Shown here piece by piece: positions 46,684 through 57,870 of a stretch of DNA of 64,000 nt. Source of the stretch: Cryoendolithus antarcticus. Its lineage: Eukaryota; Ascomycota; Dothideomycetes; Cladosporiales; Cladosporiaceae. Positions within the stretch are counted from its first letter, which is position 1. Each line of letters opens with the position of its first letter. The DNA lies in assembly GCA_002077065.1 (NCBI GenBank), contig NAJO01000075.1, positions 60,852-124,851 on the forward strand, written 5' to 3'. Position numbers and translations under genes: made by a program. Below the pieces are notes generated by a model. The model was not told the origin of the DNA, made no database searches, and worked only from the letters and a program-made list of their open reading frames with translations.

Positions 46684-47948
46684 CTTGACAATTCGCTCCA
46701 GAGGTCGCCTCTTACTTATGATCCCTCAGCCTCGTAGCTGTAAGGTCGCGTGCCGTGACCTTCCCGCGGTATGCTGCAACAGAGCTTGCTTCTTCACCAG
46801 TATCGTACAAGTACAAAGCTCGAAGTACCACTACACCCTCAAATCGGACAAGAAAAGGAAATACGAGATGTAGTACCAAAGGAAGAGCATACGCAACGCT
46901 TACATCGAGGCCAGCCTTGTGCAAGCGTCACTCAGCCACCTGCATCCATTCTCCGCGAAAAGGCAAAATGCAACGGCGCGGGAGTGGTAGCAGTGACGCA
47001 CCTCGAAGCTTCGAAGCTTTGGAAAAATGTCCACGGCATGTCAGCCCTTGGGAAGGCGAGCGAGCCGTGAACCGAGTGTACGGGTAGGATCGACCGAGCT
47101 AGTGCAGATCGGTCAGGTGAGGTTTGCAGAGACTGATTTGCTTGCATGTGCAAAGTACACGAGCTTTCGCGCGACGGAGCAGGATCATTTGGAACACGGA
47201 TGGCTGGAGTTTGTCTCACGCTTGCAGACTCTTGGTCAGCATTGGGTTTGGGTGATTTGCCGCAAGTTTGACGGCTGAAGGGTGGAGCCGAGAAGCGGAG
47301 GGAGATGGCACTTGTGAGATCTGCATTTGATGCTCGGTATCTTCACGTACCGGCTACTTTGTACATTATATGCCTGGTGATGCGCCAGGCCACGCGGACA
47401 TGGCATGATCGTTCGCCTCCGTTCGGATGTGTGCCATCTCTACTGTGCGCGTCACGCGCAGCCTGATTGAGAAGCGCGAGCTCACGGCTAGAATTACTGT
47501 CGTGGCGACTTCGAGTTGGCCTCTCATGTTTGAGTCACGACACCAGTCTTCGCCACGGTGACTTGCTGTAGAGCATTACCGAGAAGCACGTATTGTACAT
47601 CGTCGGATCCATTACTGAACAGGCCTTGAAGTCTTCTGTCGCAAGGCTAAGTAGCACGATCGCTCTACGTTGCAGCCATGGCCCCGTCTCCGAGGACGAT
47701 AGGTCCGCAATATCGCTGCCATGGTCAACCCGACCGCAGCTTTATCGACGTGCTAGAGATTGGGAGAGAAGGTGGAGATGAGTTGGTCGACAAAGGTGAG
47801 GAGAAGAGGGTGAAAGCGCTGTAGAGCCGAAAGTAGATTAGGCGTTGCGCACGGACTTCAGTACCGCGAGGTTCACGCACCCCCGAGGTACTTCGCTATC
47901 AACACATGCGATTGTACGCCAGGACATGGATCGACAACAGGCGCAAAT
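46684..47948. other. intergenic, 1.3 kb, divergent promoters
   Basis: Between the aquaporin and the Emi1-like gene. A minus-strand 70-codon frame ends immediately before the aquaporin leader but has no family match. No gene is supported. Confidence 0.4.
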
Positions 47949-48647
47949 ATGAGCTGGTGGCCGTTTTCAAGCAGCAGTGGGAGCGATGAGTCTCCGGCTA
48001 CTTCGAGCGCATCTCCCCTACCCCCACAGCCGGAGGCACCCAAACGCGATTTCAGCTTGACCGAACAGCAGCGACAGCGCATCTTTGGGCGCGGAGCACC
48101 ACAGTCTTCTCCTTTCCCAGATCCTGTGGGACGAGATCCTGAGTTTGATGCTTTCCTGCGAGAGTTCGGCGTAGACCCTACCGGCTCTTCGGCGAGCGCG
48201 ACATCCAACGATGCGCTCCACCCTCAGACGACGCCCGCGGCTCCTCCAGCACCCCTCACGGACACTACTGGGCGCCGCGTGAACCCTGACGGTACTCTCG
48301 ACATCTCCCCTGCCGCCCTCTACCCACGCACGATGTCCTGTCGCACCGCCTTCGATGCAGCTTTCTACTGTCAGTCAGCGGGCGGGAAGTTCAACGACAT
48401 CTACCGCTACGGATCACTGCAGCCTTGCTCCGAGCATTGGGGCGCATTCTGGTTCTGTATGCGGATCAGGACGTACAAGGAGAGCGACAAGCAGGAGCTG
48501 ATCGCGGATTACTATCGCAAGAGGGAGGAGCGGAGGAAAGAGAGGTTTGGCAGTAGTGAGAATGTGTGGGAGATCAGAACGAAGGGTGTCGACACGGCGT
48601 TTGGGGAAAAGTACGACGAGGCAGAGGGTATCATGGGTGGGAAGTAG
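47949..48647 (+). CDS. EMI1: Emi1-like DUF3128 protein with a conserved cysteine module, 232 aa
   Basis: ATG at 47949 (MSWWPFSSSSGSDE). The first 120 residues are disordered (Ser, Pro). The conserved part is MSCRTAFDAAFYCQSAGGKF followed by DIYRYGSLQPCSEHWGAFWF and CMRIRTY: four cysteines in CX9C- and CX10C-like spacing, which suggests a small helical hairpin held by disulphides as in mitochondrial intermembrane-space proteins. This is DUF3128, the family of yeast Emi1, needed for early meiotic gene induction, probably through respiration. A charged helix (ADYYRKREERRKERF) follows. No intron. Confidence 0.88.
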   Translation: MSWWPFSSSSGSDESPATSSASPLPPQPEAPKRDFSLTEQQRQRIFGRGAPQSSPFPDPVGRDPEFDAFLREFGVDPTGSSASATSNDALHPQTTPAAPPAPLTDTTGRRVNPDGTLDISPAALYPRTMSCRTAFDAAFYCQSAGGKFNDIYRYGSLQPCSEHWGAFWFCMRIRTYKESDKQELIADYYRKREERRKERFGSSENVWEIRTKGVDTAFGEKYDEAEGIMGGK

Positions 48648-49217
48648 GCTTCGTTGCGTCCGGACTGGGCCTACGAACCCGGCTTTCCGATGTCGGGACA
48701 TGATTATAAGCCTCCGCTCTTGCAGGACGCTGGACGTCTCGTGAGCAGTAGCTCGTCGCAAAGGCTTCTTTGCAGCGCGCTGCCACAGATGCCATGTTCG
48801 AGGAACCGCCGAAAGAGCAACATCCTCCCGCAACAATCGCAACCTCTGGAAGGTGCAATGAGTGCGAGCTGGCGTCGAATTGTCAAGTCCATCACATATG
48901 CTGGTTAGAAGCTGCTTGAGCTGATTGCTATACCTGCTTTCGAGATATGTGGAATAGCAAAGTCGGCCTCAATATCGCAGCGAGTTTCAGGCCGAAGCTC
49001 ATCCGGACCTACTTTGTCCGACTCCAGCAAAACGCATGACGTTTCTCGGGAGAGCTCTCCCACATTGCCTACACGTGGAAGCTCACTGCACGGAAACTTT
49101 TTTTGAGATGCGAACAAGTCTTTGCTATAATAATTCGCATCCTAGACACAGGTACTCTTGCACTACTCACCAAGACAATTGCACTTCGACAACGTCAGCA
49201 CACAATCCACAATCGCA
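48648..49217. other. intergenic
   Basis: About 570 bases; no supported gene. The last part is the leader of the epimerase gene. Confidence 0.4.
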
Positions 49218-50189
49218 ATGGCACAGTCAGGCGCAGGAAAGAGAATTGTCCTCACCGGAGGAAGTGGCAAGGCGGGCAGACATGTGGTCCCATATCTGCT
49301 TGAGAAGGGCTACAAGGTGCGATGCTCTACTTATGCCGGCAAGACTGCAGACAGGAGCTAAAAAGCACAGATCCTCAATCTCGATCTCGTCGACTACCCA
49401 GACCCAAAAGCCGGCGTCATGACACTCAAGTGCGATCTCTCAGACTCCGGTCAAGTCTTCAACGCCTTGACAAGTCACTACGGTTTTGAAGGGTATGATG
49501 AGGGCGCCCCACCATCGCCGCCGGACGCTATATTTCATATGGCCGCGTACGCGCGGAACTTGTTGGTCCCAGATAACGAGACCTTCCGCGGCAATGTCTT
49601 GTCGACGTACAACATTATTGAAGCTGGGAGCAAGCTCGGCGTCAAGAAAATCATCACGTGCAGCTCAGAAACCGTCTACGGCGTATGCTTCAGCGAGGGA
49701 GATACAGACTACCATTCCTTCCCGCTTGAGGAGGACTACGATGTCGATCCGATGGATACTTACGCCCTCAGCAAGATCTGCGGTGAACGCACAGCACGTA
49801 CCTTCGCGCGCCGCTACAAGAACGACATCTACGTCCTGCGCGTAGGCAACGTTGTAGAACCGCACGAGTATGAGCGCGACTTTCCCAAGCACGTCGGACA
49901 ACCCATGACCCGCAAGCGGAATGCGTGGTCCTACATCGATGCGCGTGATCTGGGACAAATCTGCGATCTGGCTGTGCAGAAAGATGGGCTGGGGTTCCAG
50001 ATCTTCAATGCTACGAATGACACTATCACGACGAAGGAGACTACGAAAGACTTCTTGGCGAAGAATGCACCCGGGACGAAGATCACGAGGGAGATGGGCG
50101 AGTATGAGGCGCCGTTGAGCAATCGGAAGATCAGGGAGGTGCTCGGGTTCAAAGACGTGCATGACTGGAGGAAGTACTACAAGGTATGA
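49218..50189 (+). CDS. NAD-dependent epimerase/dehydratase (extended SDR), two exons, 305 aa
   Basis: Exon 1 is 49218-49316 and exon 2 is 49371-50189. The 54-nt intron (GTGCGA to CACAG) is needed because the unspliced frame stops at AGCTAAAAAG. The join gives YLLEKGYK plus ILNLDLVDYP. The Rossmann motif GGSGKAG (residues 14-20), Ser in CSSETVYG, and the catalytic YxxxK (YALSK) are all present. This is the UDP-glucose-4-epimerase-like superfamily; the substrate cannot be told, since the closest fungal proteins are annotated only as epimerases or dehydratases. C-terminus DWRKYYKV. It converges on the formin gene, whose stop is only about 105 bp away. Confidence 0.9.
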
Positions 50190-50294
50190 GACAGCAGATA
50201 CGAGCATAGAATAGGTAGAGATATTAGTGAGAAGTACCTATCTACGGGCCTACTCCGGCCAACCACCGACGGGCCGGGCGGGCATCATCAATTT

Positions 50295-53200
50295 CTATTC
50301 CTGAATGACCCGGCCCTCACTTCTTGTCGGGCTGGGTGGCACGACCACAGTGGTCGGCACCTCTTCACTCACAGCCGCAGCAGCAGAGGGCGGCTCACGC
50401 CGCCTCGCTCGTCTAGAGGCGCGCTCACTCGCAGCAGCGCTCTCCCGCCGATCCCTCACTACCACATCATCACTTCTCAGACCCTGAAGAAGTGATGCAG
50501 CGCGTCCAGCCACATCCTCGCCCTCACTTGGAGGCGCCTCACTCGCCTCCACCTCTTCACTCACCTTGCCCTCACTCACATTATCGCCTGTCTCTGGGAT
50601 CTCCTGCCCAGACGCTACCCTCACTTGGAACCGTTCCTTGAGTCTCGCTCTACGTCTTCGGTCGCGGGTATCCTTAGTCGAGGGCGCAGCTTCCCTCAGT
50701 TTCTTCATAAGAGTGTCCATCACTTCGTCTCTCGGTGTCGGGATACCATCGGCTGGTTCCTCTCCAGCTTGCGTGATGTTAGCATAGGAGGCTGACTTGT
50801 TTCCTGAGAGAGCTTTGCGTTGCATGGCAGCTTCATTGCGTCGGTAGGTCTCTTCTAGAGCCATGTTCTTGATGCGGCATTTCTTGTAATCGTTCACGAA
50901 ATTAGCGAGTTTGGTAAAGAAGTCGCGCTTTGAGCTTTCATCCTTCGGATCGTCTCCAAAGTGGACCAGTATCTCGTCGAAAACGCGGTTCATCTCGCTC
51001 TGATAGAGTGTCATTTGCTCGGCTTTGCGTCTTGCCTCTTTCATGACCCGTTGAACGACCTGGCTGACGCGGTCTTCGGGATGAAACTTCCCAGGATCGC
51101 TGAGATTTCCAGCATCGAGGGAAGACTGCACGTTCTTGATGTTGTCGATGTATCGCTTCGCATCCTGGCCCAATTGCTCGATGTTGAACTTGTTGACAGT
51201 CAAAACGCCACTAATGTCTTCAGTGAAGCTCTCCAGCTCCGGATACTGTTTGCGAATGACGCTCTCCACGAAGTCCATGAGCGTGAGTTCGTTGTTCAGA
51301 TCTTTGACCATACCGAGACGAGCCAGTGAGGACAGCTTGAAACCAATAGCCTGTTTGTTGGACTCGTTCATGAAGTTGCCAATTTCCAGGATCAGGCGAA
51401 ACACGGGCATGAGCGTTTCGCTCTCTCGAAGAGCTCGAGATACTGCGACGACTTGCTGGAGCTTGGTGGACAAGTCATCGTACTCATTCTCAAAGGTACG
51501 AGTGAGCTGTAGCGCGCGCATGCGAGCTTTCCAGTAGTGCCGCAGTTCATAAGCAGTGTAGAGATATATCTGATCCTCCCTCGTCAGATCCGCAGGGTCT
51601 TGCTCTCGCGTCGCAGACAGGGGGTTAGGGCCAGTCCAGTCTCTGCTGTACGGTGCCATTTGCTTGGCTGTGGAGTCTGGAATGGTACACAGCGCATCCT
51701 GCTGCAGAAAGTCCATCACCGTGCTGTTATCTAGGATCTCGTGGTCGCAGTGTATGATCATACGGGTCATCTCTTCGGCATCTCGTGTGCTGAACTTGGC
51801 CAATGAAATTTGCATCCCTTGCACGAGGTCGCGAGAGAGGATCTGTCTCTTGTCGGCTTTGCTTTTACTGCTTTTGCCGATCTGCTTGATCTCTTTTGCC
51901 ATGAAGAGCGATTCGATTTCATCCAGAATGCCCTTTTTCGAGAGCTCTTGGTACCTCTCTTCCTTTGCCGCATGGGTTGGTGCTGCGGTTGTCCAGACTG
52001 ACGGCGCTGAGAAGTCAACCTTCTCCCAGTGAAGAGCCTTGAGCTTCTTCTTGGGCCTGGGTGCAACGTGCCCGACGGTTGAAGAGGTATCCTGGACTGC
52101 TGCTGTAGGTAGCCATCCTCCTGATTTAGCACCAGGAAGTGGAGGTGCTCTTGGAGCACCTGGAGGTGGGGGTGGAGGAGGTGGGCCTCCAGCGAAGCCA
52201 GGCATCGGCGGTGGAGGAGGTGGTGGTGGTGCCATGCCGCGGAAACCAGGCATGGGTGGCGGTGCCGGTGGTGCGGAGTTGGCAAATCCTGGCATGGGTG
52301 GTGGCGGAGGTGGTGGTCCGCCTATGAACGCCGAAGGAGGAGGTGGCGGAGGTGGCGGAGGACCGTTAAAGCCAGGCATTAGTGGTGCTGCAAAGCTGTT
52401 CTTCGGTCCCTCGAAGTCGTCGGGCGTCTTCGGGCTCTGACTCTCGAGACTCGGATGACTAGTCCCAGTCGTGATGCCATCGCCCTCATCGTCAGAGCCA
52501 TCGACTCGTTGAGCTCTACTCGTGAGTTCCGACAGCATGTTACTGGTCGCGTTTGCGATAGTAGAGGAGACCTTTGGTCTTGCCATCTGCACGAGTCTTG
52601 GTTTCTCGATGACCAGGTCCTCGCCGTCATCATCGTCCTCGGTCCCAAGATCTCGATCCTCTGCTCCGTCTTTGCCACCACGATTGCGGTGAGCACCCAC
52701 AGGCTTGCGATGGATCGCGCTCTTTGTCCGTGGTGCAGAGCCCAGATACTGCATGTGCTCTGGCAGAGCGTCGGAATCGATGCCTCCTGGTCCTCCGTCC
52801 ATCTTTTCGCGCAATTCACGGAGCTTATCCGAGGGATTGAATTGCTCCCACACCTTACCCTCGAGCTTCGCTTGCGTCTTGGCTCGCTCGAGCTGCATCT
52901 CCAGGCGATCCATGAGTCTTTCTCGGTCGAGAATTCCTTGGAGTTGCGTAGGATCCGTGGCGACATCAGTCGGCTTGCCACCCTGCTTCTTCGCTGAAGC
53001 CGCAATGTCTTGCGCGTCTCGAAGCATAAGGTACAGTTCCCTCGTCTCAAGCTCATTGCGTTGCAGCTCGGCGGCCCTCACGCGCTGTACCTCTGCCAAT
53101 TCTGCCTTGAACGCCTCGGTCTGCCTTGCCTGCAAGTCCATCACTGCCTGCTGTTCTTGAAGTTGCTTCTGCAGCTTTGCGACAAGCCCATCAGCCCCGA

Positions 53201-54941
53201 GCTCGACCTGTGCCTTCGTCTCGTCCCGCTCTGCGATCGCCGAGTCAGCAATAAGGCGTGCCTGATGGGCGTCCTCTCGCGCCTGCCGTGCTTCGGAGTC
53301 CGTATACAGCTTGTCCATCAAGCTCTGCACCGTGAAGTTGAGTGATTGCTTGAGATCCATATCGGGCAGCCTCCGATCCATGGCGACGTACGACAGCATA
53401 CTGTCCACCAACTGAAACATCCTGAGCCGGTCTTCACCCGCATTGTCGCGGATGAGCATCAGATGCTGCATAGCACTTGTGAAGTAGTCGCCCGCTCTTG
53501 TGCCACCGATCTTGGACTGAATGACTTCGACAATCTGCAGCGGATCATTGAGGTCCTTCACTTCGCCCTCAATCGAGTCTACCATCGAGCTGTTCTCCCG
53601 CTCAAGCATATCTTCGTAGTCGATCGCCTCGTTAGTCCGATACCGCTCGATCTGCTTGTCTATCACCTCATACTGGAATTCCTCCATCTTGTGCATGATG
53701 CGCTTGAAGCCACACCCAACGAATTGGGCTCGAAGATGGCATCGCAGGTGCAGGTCCCGCTCTGGCGCATCCACAATCATGTTGACGAGGAAGAGCGAGG
53801 CGACGGCGTACTCCATCAACAGGTTCTCCATGCCTATGCCGCCCGAGCGCACTTCGTCCGATGCGCCCACGAGAGAGCCCATCTTCCCGCGGCCATCGAT
53901 AGTGACTTCCACGATGCGCATCCAAGCGTCGAAGCGGCCATTCTCACCTTGCTGAGCTTTCAGGTGATCCAGAGCGTGCAAAACACGAAGGTGACCGTGG
54001 TTATCGTGACCCCAGTGGCACAGGAAAGTGAGGACTTCCGAGACCAGCTTGCGAGTGTTCAGTCGAGGAGAAATGAGTGAAGCTGCAAGCGCTTCAATGA
54101 TCCTATCGTGTTGCAGCGCATTATCTGCTCCATACTTGTTGTTCATCAGAGACTTCAGGCATTTGACGATATCGTACTCGCGATCGAGATCTCGTTCGGT
54201 CGAATTGCCCGCTGCTGGTGCCGGTCCGGATTGCTGACGCTTGTTGATCTTGTTCAATCCATTCGCCAGAGCCACCTGACCCTGCGAATCCACGAACTGC
54301 CGGACCCATGCGATCGGCTGGGTGCGCAACGAGACGGAGAGACTTTGCAGCTGCTTTGGGGTTATGCTGTTGTCTAGCAATCGCCGAACGAACCATTCTG
54401 GGCTCCCTTCCTCGTCAGACCTCCCGAGTATTCCCTCATTACTCGCGACGGTCGTCCTCGCCGTCATTCTGCGCTTTTGTTCCGCCTGGTGCTCCGCCAA
54501 CCGATCCTGGTGCACCAAGGTCCATTTCTTCGAGATCGGGTATGCTTCCATCTGCCTTTTGGCTCCTTCTGGCAAAGCTTTCCAGCCACGCTTCATCATC
54601 AAGTCCAGGAACTGTTTCTCGATGACGCGATCATCGCTTGGACGCTGATGGTGAAACCCATCGGGCGAGGGCGCCAGGGTCGTCTGGCTGGAGAAAGCGG
54701 AGGGCGTTGTCGTGCTCAAGAAACGGTCTCGAGTCTGCGAGGGCGCGAGCTGTGGAAGGTCATGCGAGGCCGTGGATCGTATGCTAATCTGGTCGCTCGA
54801 ACGGCGCGAAGCAGCGGGTGCCTCGAACACAGGATACCGGTCTGGGACCGTGAGAGCTTCATAGCTCCCTTCATCCTTCTTGCGGGAGAAGAACGACCTG
54901 GCGCTGCTGGACTGTCGCGGGTTTCTCTCCGTAGGGAACAT
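50295..54941 (-). CDS. formin (SepA/Bni1 type), 1548 aa
   Basis: ATG at 54939-54941 (MFPTERNPRQSSSARSFFSR); a longer frame upstream begins with TTG. Order of parts: disordered N-terminus; GTPase-binding/FH3 region from about residue 100 (VIEKQFLDLMMKRGWKALP) to about 500; coiled coil; FH1 with proline runs interrupted by MPGF motifs at about 850-940; FH2 from KKKLKALHWEKVDFS (about 960) to about 1350, including the LILEIGNFMN signature; and a basic C-terminus with an RDRRRRARLKERF stretch that could act as the autoregulatory domain. Formins nucleate and elongate unbranched actin; in filamentous fungi the single formin serves hyphal tips and septa. The whole coding part shows no intron. Rho GTPase binding is inferred from the domain. 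Confidence 0.95.
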   Translation of the reverse strand: MFPTERNPRQSSSARSFFSRKKDEGSYEALTVPDRYPVFEAPAASRRSSDQISIRSTASHDLPQLAPSQTRDRFLSTTTPSAFSSQTTLAPSPDGFHHQRPSDDRVIEKQFLDLMMKRGWKALPEGAKRQMEAYPISKKWTLVHQDRLAEHQAEQKRRMTARTTVASNEGILGRSDEEGSPEWFVRRLLDNSITPKQLQSLSVSLRTQPIAWVRQFVDSQGQVALANGLNKINKRQQSGPAPAAGNSTERDLDREYDIVKCLKSLMNNKYGADNALQHDRIIEALAASLISPRLNTRKLVSEVLTFLCHWGHDNHGHLRVLHALDHLKAQQGENGRFDAWMRIVEVTIDGRGKMGSLVGASDEVRSGGIGMENLLMEYAVASLFLVNMIVDAPERDLHLRCHLRAQFVGCGFKRIMHKMEEFQYEVIDKQIERYRTNEAIDYEDMLERENSSMVDSIEGEVKDLNDPLQIVEVIQSKIGGTRAGDYFTSAMQHLMLIRDNAGEDRLRMFQLVDSMLSYVAMDRRLPDMDLKQSLNFTVQSLMDKLYTDSEARQAREDAHQARLIADSAIAERDETKAQVELGADGLVAKLQKQLQEQQAVMDLQARQTEAFKAELAEVQRVRAAELQRNELETRELYLMLRDAQDIAASAKKQGGKPTDVATDPTQLQGILDRERLMDRLEMQLERAKTQAKLEGKVWEQFNPSDKLRELREKMDGGPGGIDSDALPEHMQYLGSAPRTKSAIHRKPVGAHRNRGGKDGAEDRDLGTEDDDDGEDLVIEKPRLVQMARPKVSSTIANATSNMLSELTSRAQRVDGSDDEGDGITTGTSHPSLESQSPKTPDDFEGPKNSFAAPLMPGFNGPPPPPPPPPSAFIGGPPPPPPPMPGFANSAPPAPPPMPGFRGMAPPPPPPPPMPGFAGGPPPPPPPPGAPRAPPLPGAKSGGWLPTAAVQDTSSTVGHVAPRPKKKLKALHWEKVDFSAPSVWTTAAPTHAAKEERYQELSKKGILDEIESLFMAKEIKQIGKSSKSKADKRQILSRDLVQGMQISLAKFSTRDAEEMTRMIIHCDHEILDNSTVMDFLQQDALCTIPDSTAKQMAPYSRDWTGPNPLSATREQDPADLTREDQIYLYTAYELRHYWKARMRALQLTRTFENEYDDLSTKLQQVVAVSRALRESETLMPVFRLILEIGNFMNESNKQAIGFKLSSLARLGMVKDLNNELTLMDFVESVIRKQYPELESFTEDISGVLTVNKFNIEQLGQDAKRYIDNIKNVQSSLDAGNLSDPGKFHPEDRVSQVVQRVMKEARRKAEQMTLYQSEMNRVFDEILVHFGDDPKDESSKRDFFTKLANFVNDYKKCRIKNMALEETYRRNEAAMQRKALSGNKSASYANITQAGEEPADGIPTPRDEVMDTLMKKLREAAPSTKDTRDRRRRARLKERFQVRVASGQEIPETGDNVSEGKVSEEVEASEAPPSEGEDVAGRAASLLQGLRSDDVVVRDRRESAAASERASRRARRREPPSAAAAVSEEVPTTVVVPPSPTRSEGRVIQE

Positions 54942-56318
54942 TGTGAGTCGTTGTATAGGATCGTAGGGCGTGTTAAATGGCAGGTGAGTGATGTATAGGA
55001 GAACTGACGGCGAAGCGCGCAACGCGCCGTACAGCCTTCAACATTGCCTGCATAGGATGGTGGGTCGCAACTTGCAACTGAATCGCAAGTGAGGTGTGCT
55101 TGCGGTAGTGAGTGAGGGTGTACTAAGCGCGATCCTAGCCCTACCCCACAAAAAACATGCCCCTGGACGAAACCTTAAAATCGTTATGTATATCCGTGCG
55201 AGCACATGTTCATCACATGCGCCTCTCACCTTCTGCTTAGACGTTCCTAGACTTGTATAATGCACGCCACGACAATCCGGTGAATGCAGTGTGACCGAGA
55301 GACAAAGCCACTCATCACCACACAATGACTTCAAAGCCAGACGCATGACTCGCCACAGCTTACCCACGCTTATCCACAGGTCTCAAGGCCCTCACATGCT
55401 CGTATCATATGAGCTACAGCAGTGGAGTGCGATGCTGCTGTTTTCACGAAACACTCGAGCCGGAAGCTACAAGACACTCATATTGAGTACACTCTTCCCT
55501 GCGAATGTTCAGCGACAGCTGCACTGTTGCAGGTTCGCTTGTAGCAGCACAGGAGCATTCCACTTTTGAGAGAAATGGAGGTTCCGCCAGTGTATGTCAC
55601 GTGAGATGCGACAGTGGATTTTTTAATCACTGCAGTATCACGAAGGGACAAAGGCTTGCGATTTTCTGAGCGCCGAATGCAGCCATTTCCGTGTCTACAG
55701 TGTAGGGAGCGTCGACATTGCTCTTGTCCATATGCCTTTGCCAGTCAGTCGCCGTATGACAGTGTCAAGTTCAGAGCAAGTCTGCTTTCGTTCACTCATA
55801 ACCGCTCTGCACGCTTCAGAGTGTATGCAAATTACATTTGTAGCTGAGAGGCGACCTTGATTTGGTTCCAGACACTAGCACGCAACAAGATTATAGGCTC
55901 CAATCTATAATGACAACGACATCGCCCGGGAATCTGTGTGAATTAGCGCCGAAGTACAACGGAAATAATCCACAGGTCACATTGAGCTCATTCACCATCT
56001 CAGATATTGATATCGTTTCCCACACGAAAGAAATATCGTCGTCGCCTCGTTCTCCCCCAAGTCCACAAATAGCGTTAGGGTAGCGCGCTCGATGCAAATG
56101 ACAGCATTATTCCCGCCCTTTGCACAAGTATAGGGATGCAGATTAGCTCTGTAGAAATTTGTGGTGTATCTACAGCGGCGTAGCTAGCCGCCATCGGCAG
56201 CAAACTCCCTAGCGCCACGCTAAGCCCAGTCATAGGCAACGCCCCATCATGCCACGTCGACCCGTATGCACGCCTACGCGCTGTAGGAACTGATATAATA
56301 CTAGAGCTCGTCAGTCAC
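54942..56318. other. intergenic, 1.4 kb
   Basis: Between the formin start and the HUS1 stop. Some short frames (for example 55862-56083) lack family content. A CACGTGA box occurs near 55599. No gene is supported. Confidence 0.4.
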
Positions 56319-57410
56319 TCATTCAGCATACATGTGCAGATTACTCACGGTCAAGACACTCTCCCCGCCGCCTCCCTCACCGCCAGCGAGGAAGACATAC
56401 AACACTACGGCGAACCCTTCGCAGAAGCAGGCAATGACCCTACCGCCCAGTCTGCCCACACTCAGCACCTTGCCCCAGTCCCTTCCATCGAGTCTAACAG
56501 TCGCCCAACCCTCCTCGCTCTGACCCTGCGAGTCGCCCCGCTCCTTCATGCGGGTCGATGGGTGGTTCGCGATGCCCTCAGCCCCCGCGGCAGTAGCATC
56601 AGGGTCGAGCTCCGGGTTCTCCAGACCAGTCCATAGGGATGAGATGGACAGCGAATCAGTATTGAGAGCCAGCCGTAGACAGCCGTGCATATTTGCACTC
56701 AGCTCAAGACGTGGTCCAGAGGAGTTGCTGAAGCCCGACTTCCCTGTCTTGCTCGTCGACATAGCGAGTCGGGTGAACCGATCACTGATGCTCTTCAGCT
56801 GTAGCAGGTTCGGCAGGTTGATGTGAACGTCTGGCTCACGACAGCGGGGTTCATGCAAGCCTTCCACAGACTGCGCAGCAAGTACTCGGATGGGCACGTC
56901 TTGCGTGATGACTGTCTCGCGATCCTGTCTGGCGCCGAAGAAGTCTTGGCTGCTTTCCCGCATTGACTGTGAGGACGTGCCGTTGCCATTCGTATGAGGA
57001 TAGCTGGTGCCGGGTTGGTCGAAGCCAGTCTCGTCGCTGAAGGCTGCAGGATGGCTGCCGTTGATCGTGGGCGTCGTGATGGTCAGACTGAGCAGTGGAA
57101 TGCCGTCCTTCTTCGTAAGGCGAATGCTCGCAGCGACGGCGTTCTGTGCGCTCTTGAGAGCTCGCTGGAGTGCTGCAAGTGGGACTTCCAGGTTGATCGT
57201 GTTGTTCGGCGCAGCGGACTGGATGTTGTACGACTCGAAAAGGGCATCTATCGACAAAACAGACCATACTTGGCTGCCTTGCTCAGGAATGACCGTGAAA
57301 CGGATGTCGGTGTTGTCAAGTCGAAGCCAGGCTATGTGACCGAGTGTGCTGAGCGACGCTGTGAGCTTAGTGAAGGTCGTGATATTCTGGATGGACGCGC
57401 GAAAACGCAT
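56319..57410 (-). CDS. HUS1: DNA-damage checkpoint clamp subunit Hus1, 363 aa
   Basis: ATG at 57408-57410, MRFRASIQNITTFTKLTASL, the characteristic Hus1 start. PCNA-like folds follow: LDNTDIRFTVIPEQGSQVW, LEVPLAALQRALKSA, IRLTKKDGIPLLSL, and in the second half DVPIRVLAAQSVEG and a C-terminus ending in VLTVSNLHMYAE. Hus1, Rad1 and Rad9 make the 9-1-1 clamp, loaded at damaged DNA by Rad17 to activate ATR/Mec1. A Ser/Asn/Gly-rich loop (about residues 115-155) and an Ala/Gly/Ser insertion (around 270-300) enlarge it over the human protein of 280 aa, as is common in ascomycetes. Confidence 0.92.
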   Translation of the reverse strand: MRFRASIQNITTFTKLTASLSTLGHIAWLRLDNTDIRFTVIPEQGSQVWSVLSIDALFESYNIQSAAPNNTINLEVPLAALQRALKSAQNAVAASIRLTKKDGIPLLSLTITTPTINGSHPAAFSDETGFDQPGTSYPHTNGNGTSSQSMRESSQDFFGARQDRETVITQDVPIRVLAAQSVEGLHEPRCREPDVHINLPNLLQLKSISDRFTRLAMSTSKTGKSGFSNSSGPRLELSANMHGCLRLALNTDSLSISSLWTGLENPELDPDATAAGAEGIANHPSTRMKERGDSQGQSEEGWATVRLDGRDWGKVLSVGRLGGRVIACFCEGFAVVLYVFLAGGEGGGGESVLTVSNLHMYAE

Positions 57411-57870
57411 GACGGCTCTGCTCGCGGCTCATGTAGGTAGGAGATGAACGCCACAACGATTGCTCGACGCGAGTAAGCTCATCGCCTCTCAAGCTGCCCC
57501 ATCTGATTAGTGATCGTCTCCGTAGTGCTGTGATCAAGTCGCTTTCGGTTCCTAGGATTCGCGAACAAGCGAGCCACCTAGGTCTCTGTTGTTGCCCCGG
57601 CGAAATCCTCTACTACAGCGACCATATATGGTCTTGCTTCTGATGTCGAAACGAGCATGGTCCACAAGCGCGAGATTGTTTCAGACTTCCGGGAAGAAGC
57701 GAGATCACTAGCGCAATCGCTCCCGTAGCTCTACACTTGTGCGTCACCATCCTGCATGCACCTGCAGCTCGCAGCCTGATCTACAAAATGCACGAAAGTG
57801 CAAGACTTGAGCTGCCGACAACAGCACCTGTTGTCGAAAACTTGTTCGTCGCTTGCTGTCGCGGACGGTC
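57411..57870. other. divergent promoter region, HUS1 and F-box gene
   Basis: About 460 bases between divergent start codons. Nothing else seen. Confidence 0.45.

Noticed and set aside
52120..52390. Proline/glycine-rich simple repeat as a separate repeat element
   Set aside because: It is the FH1 domain of the formin; the repetition is explained by the protein.
53346..54080. 244-codon plus-strand frame
   Set aside because: Antisense to the formin N-terminal region; reads as a shadow.
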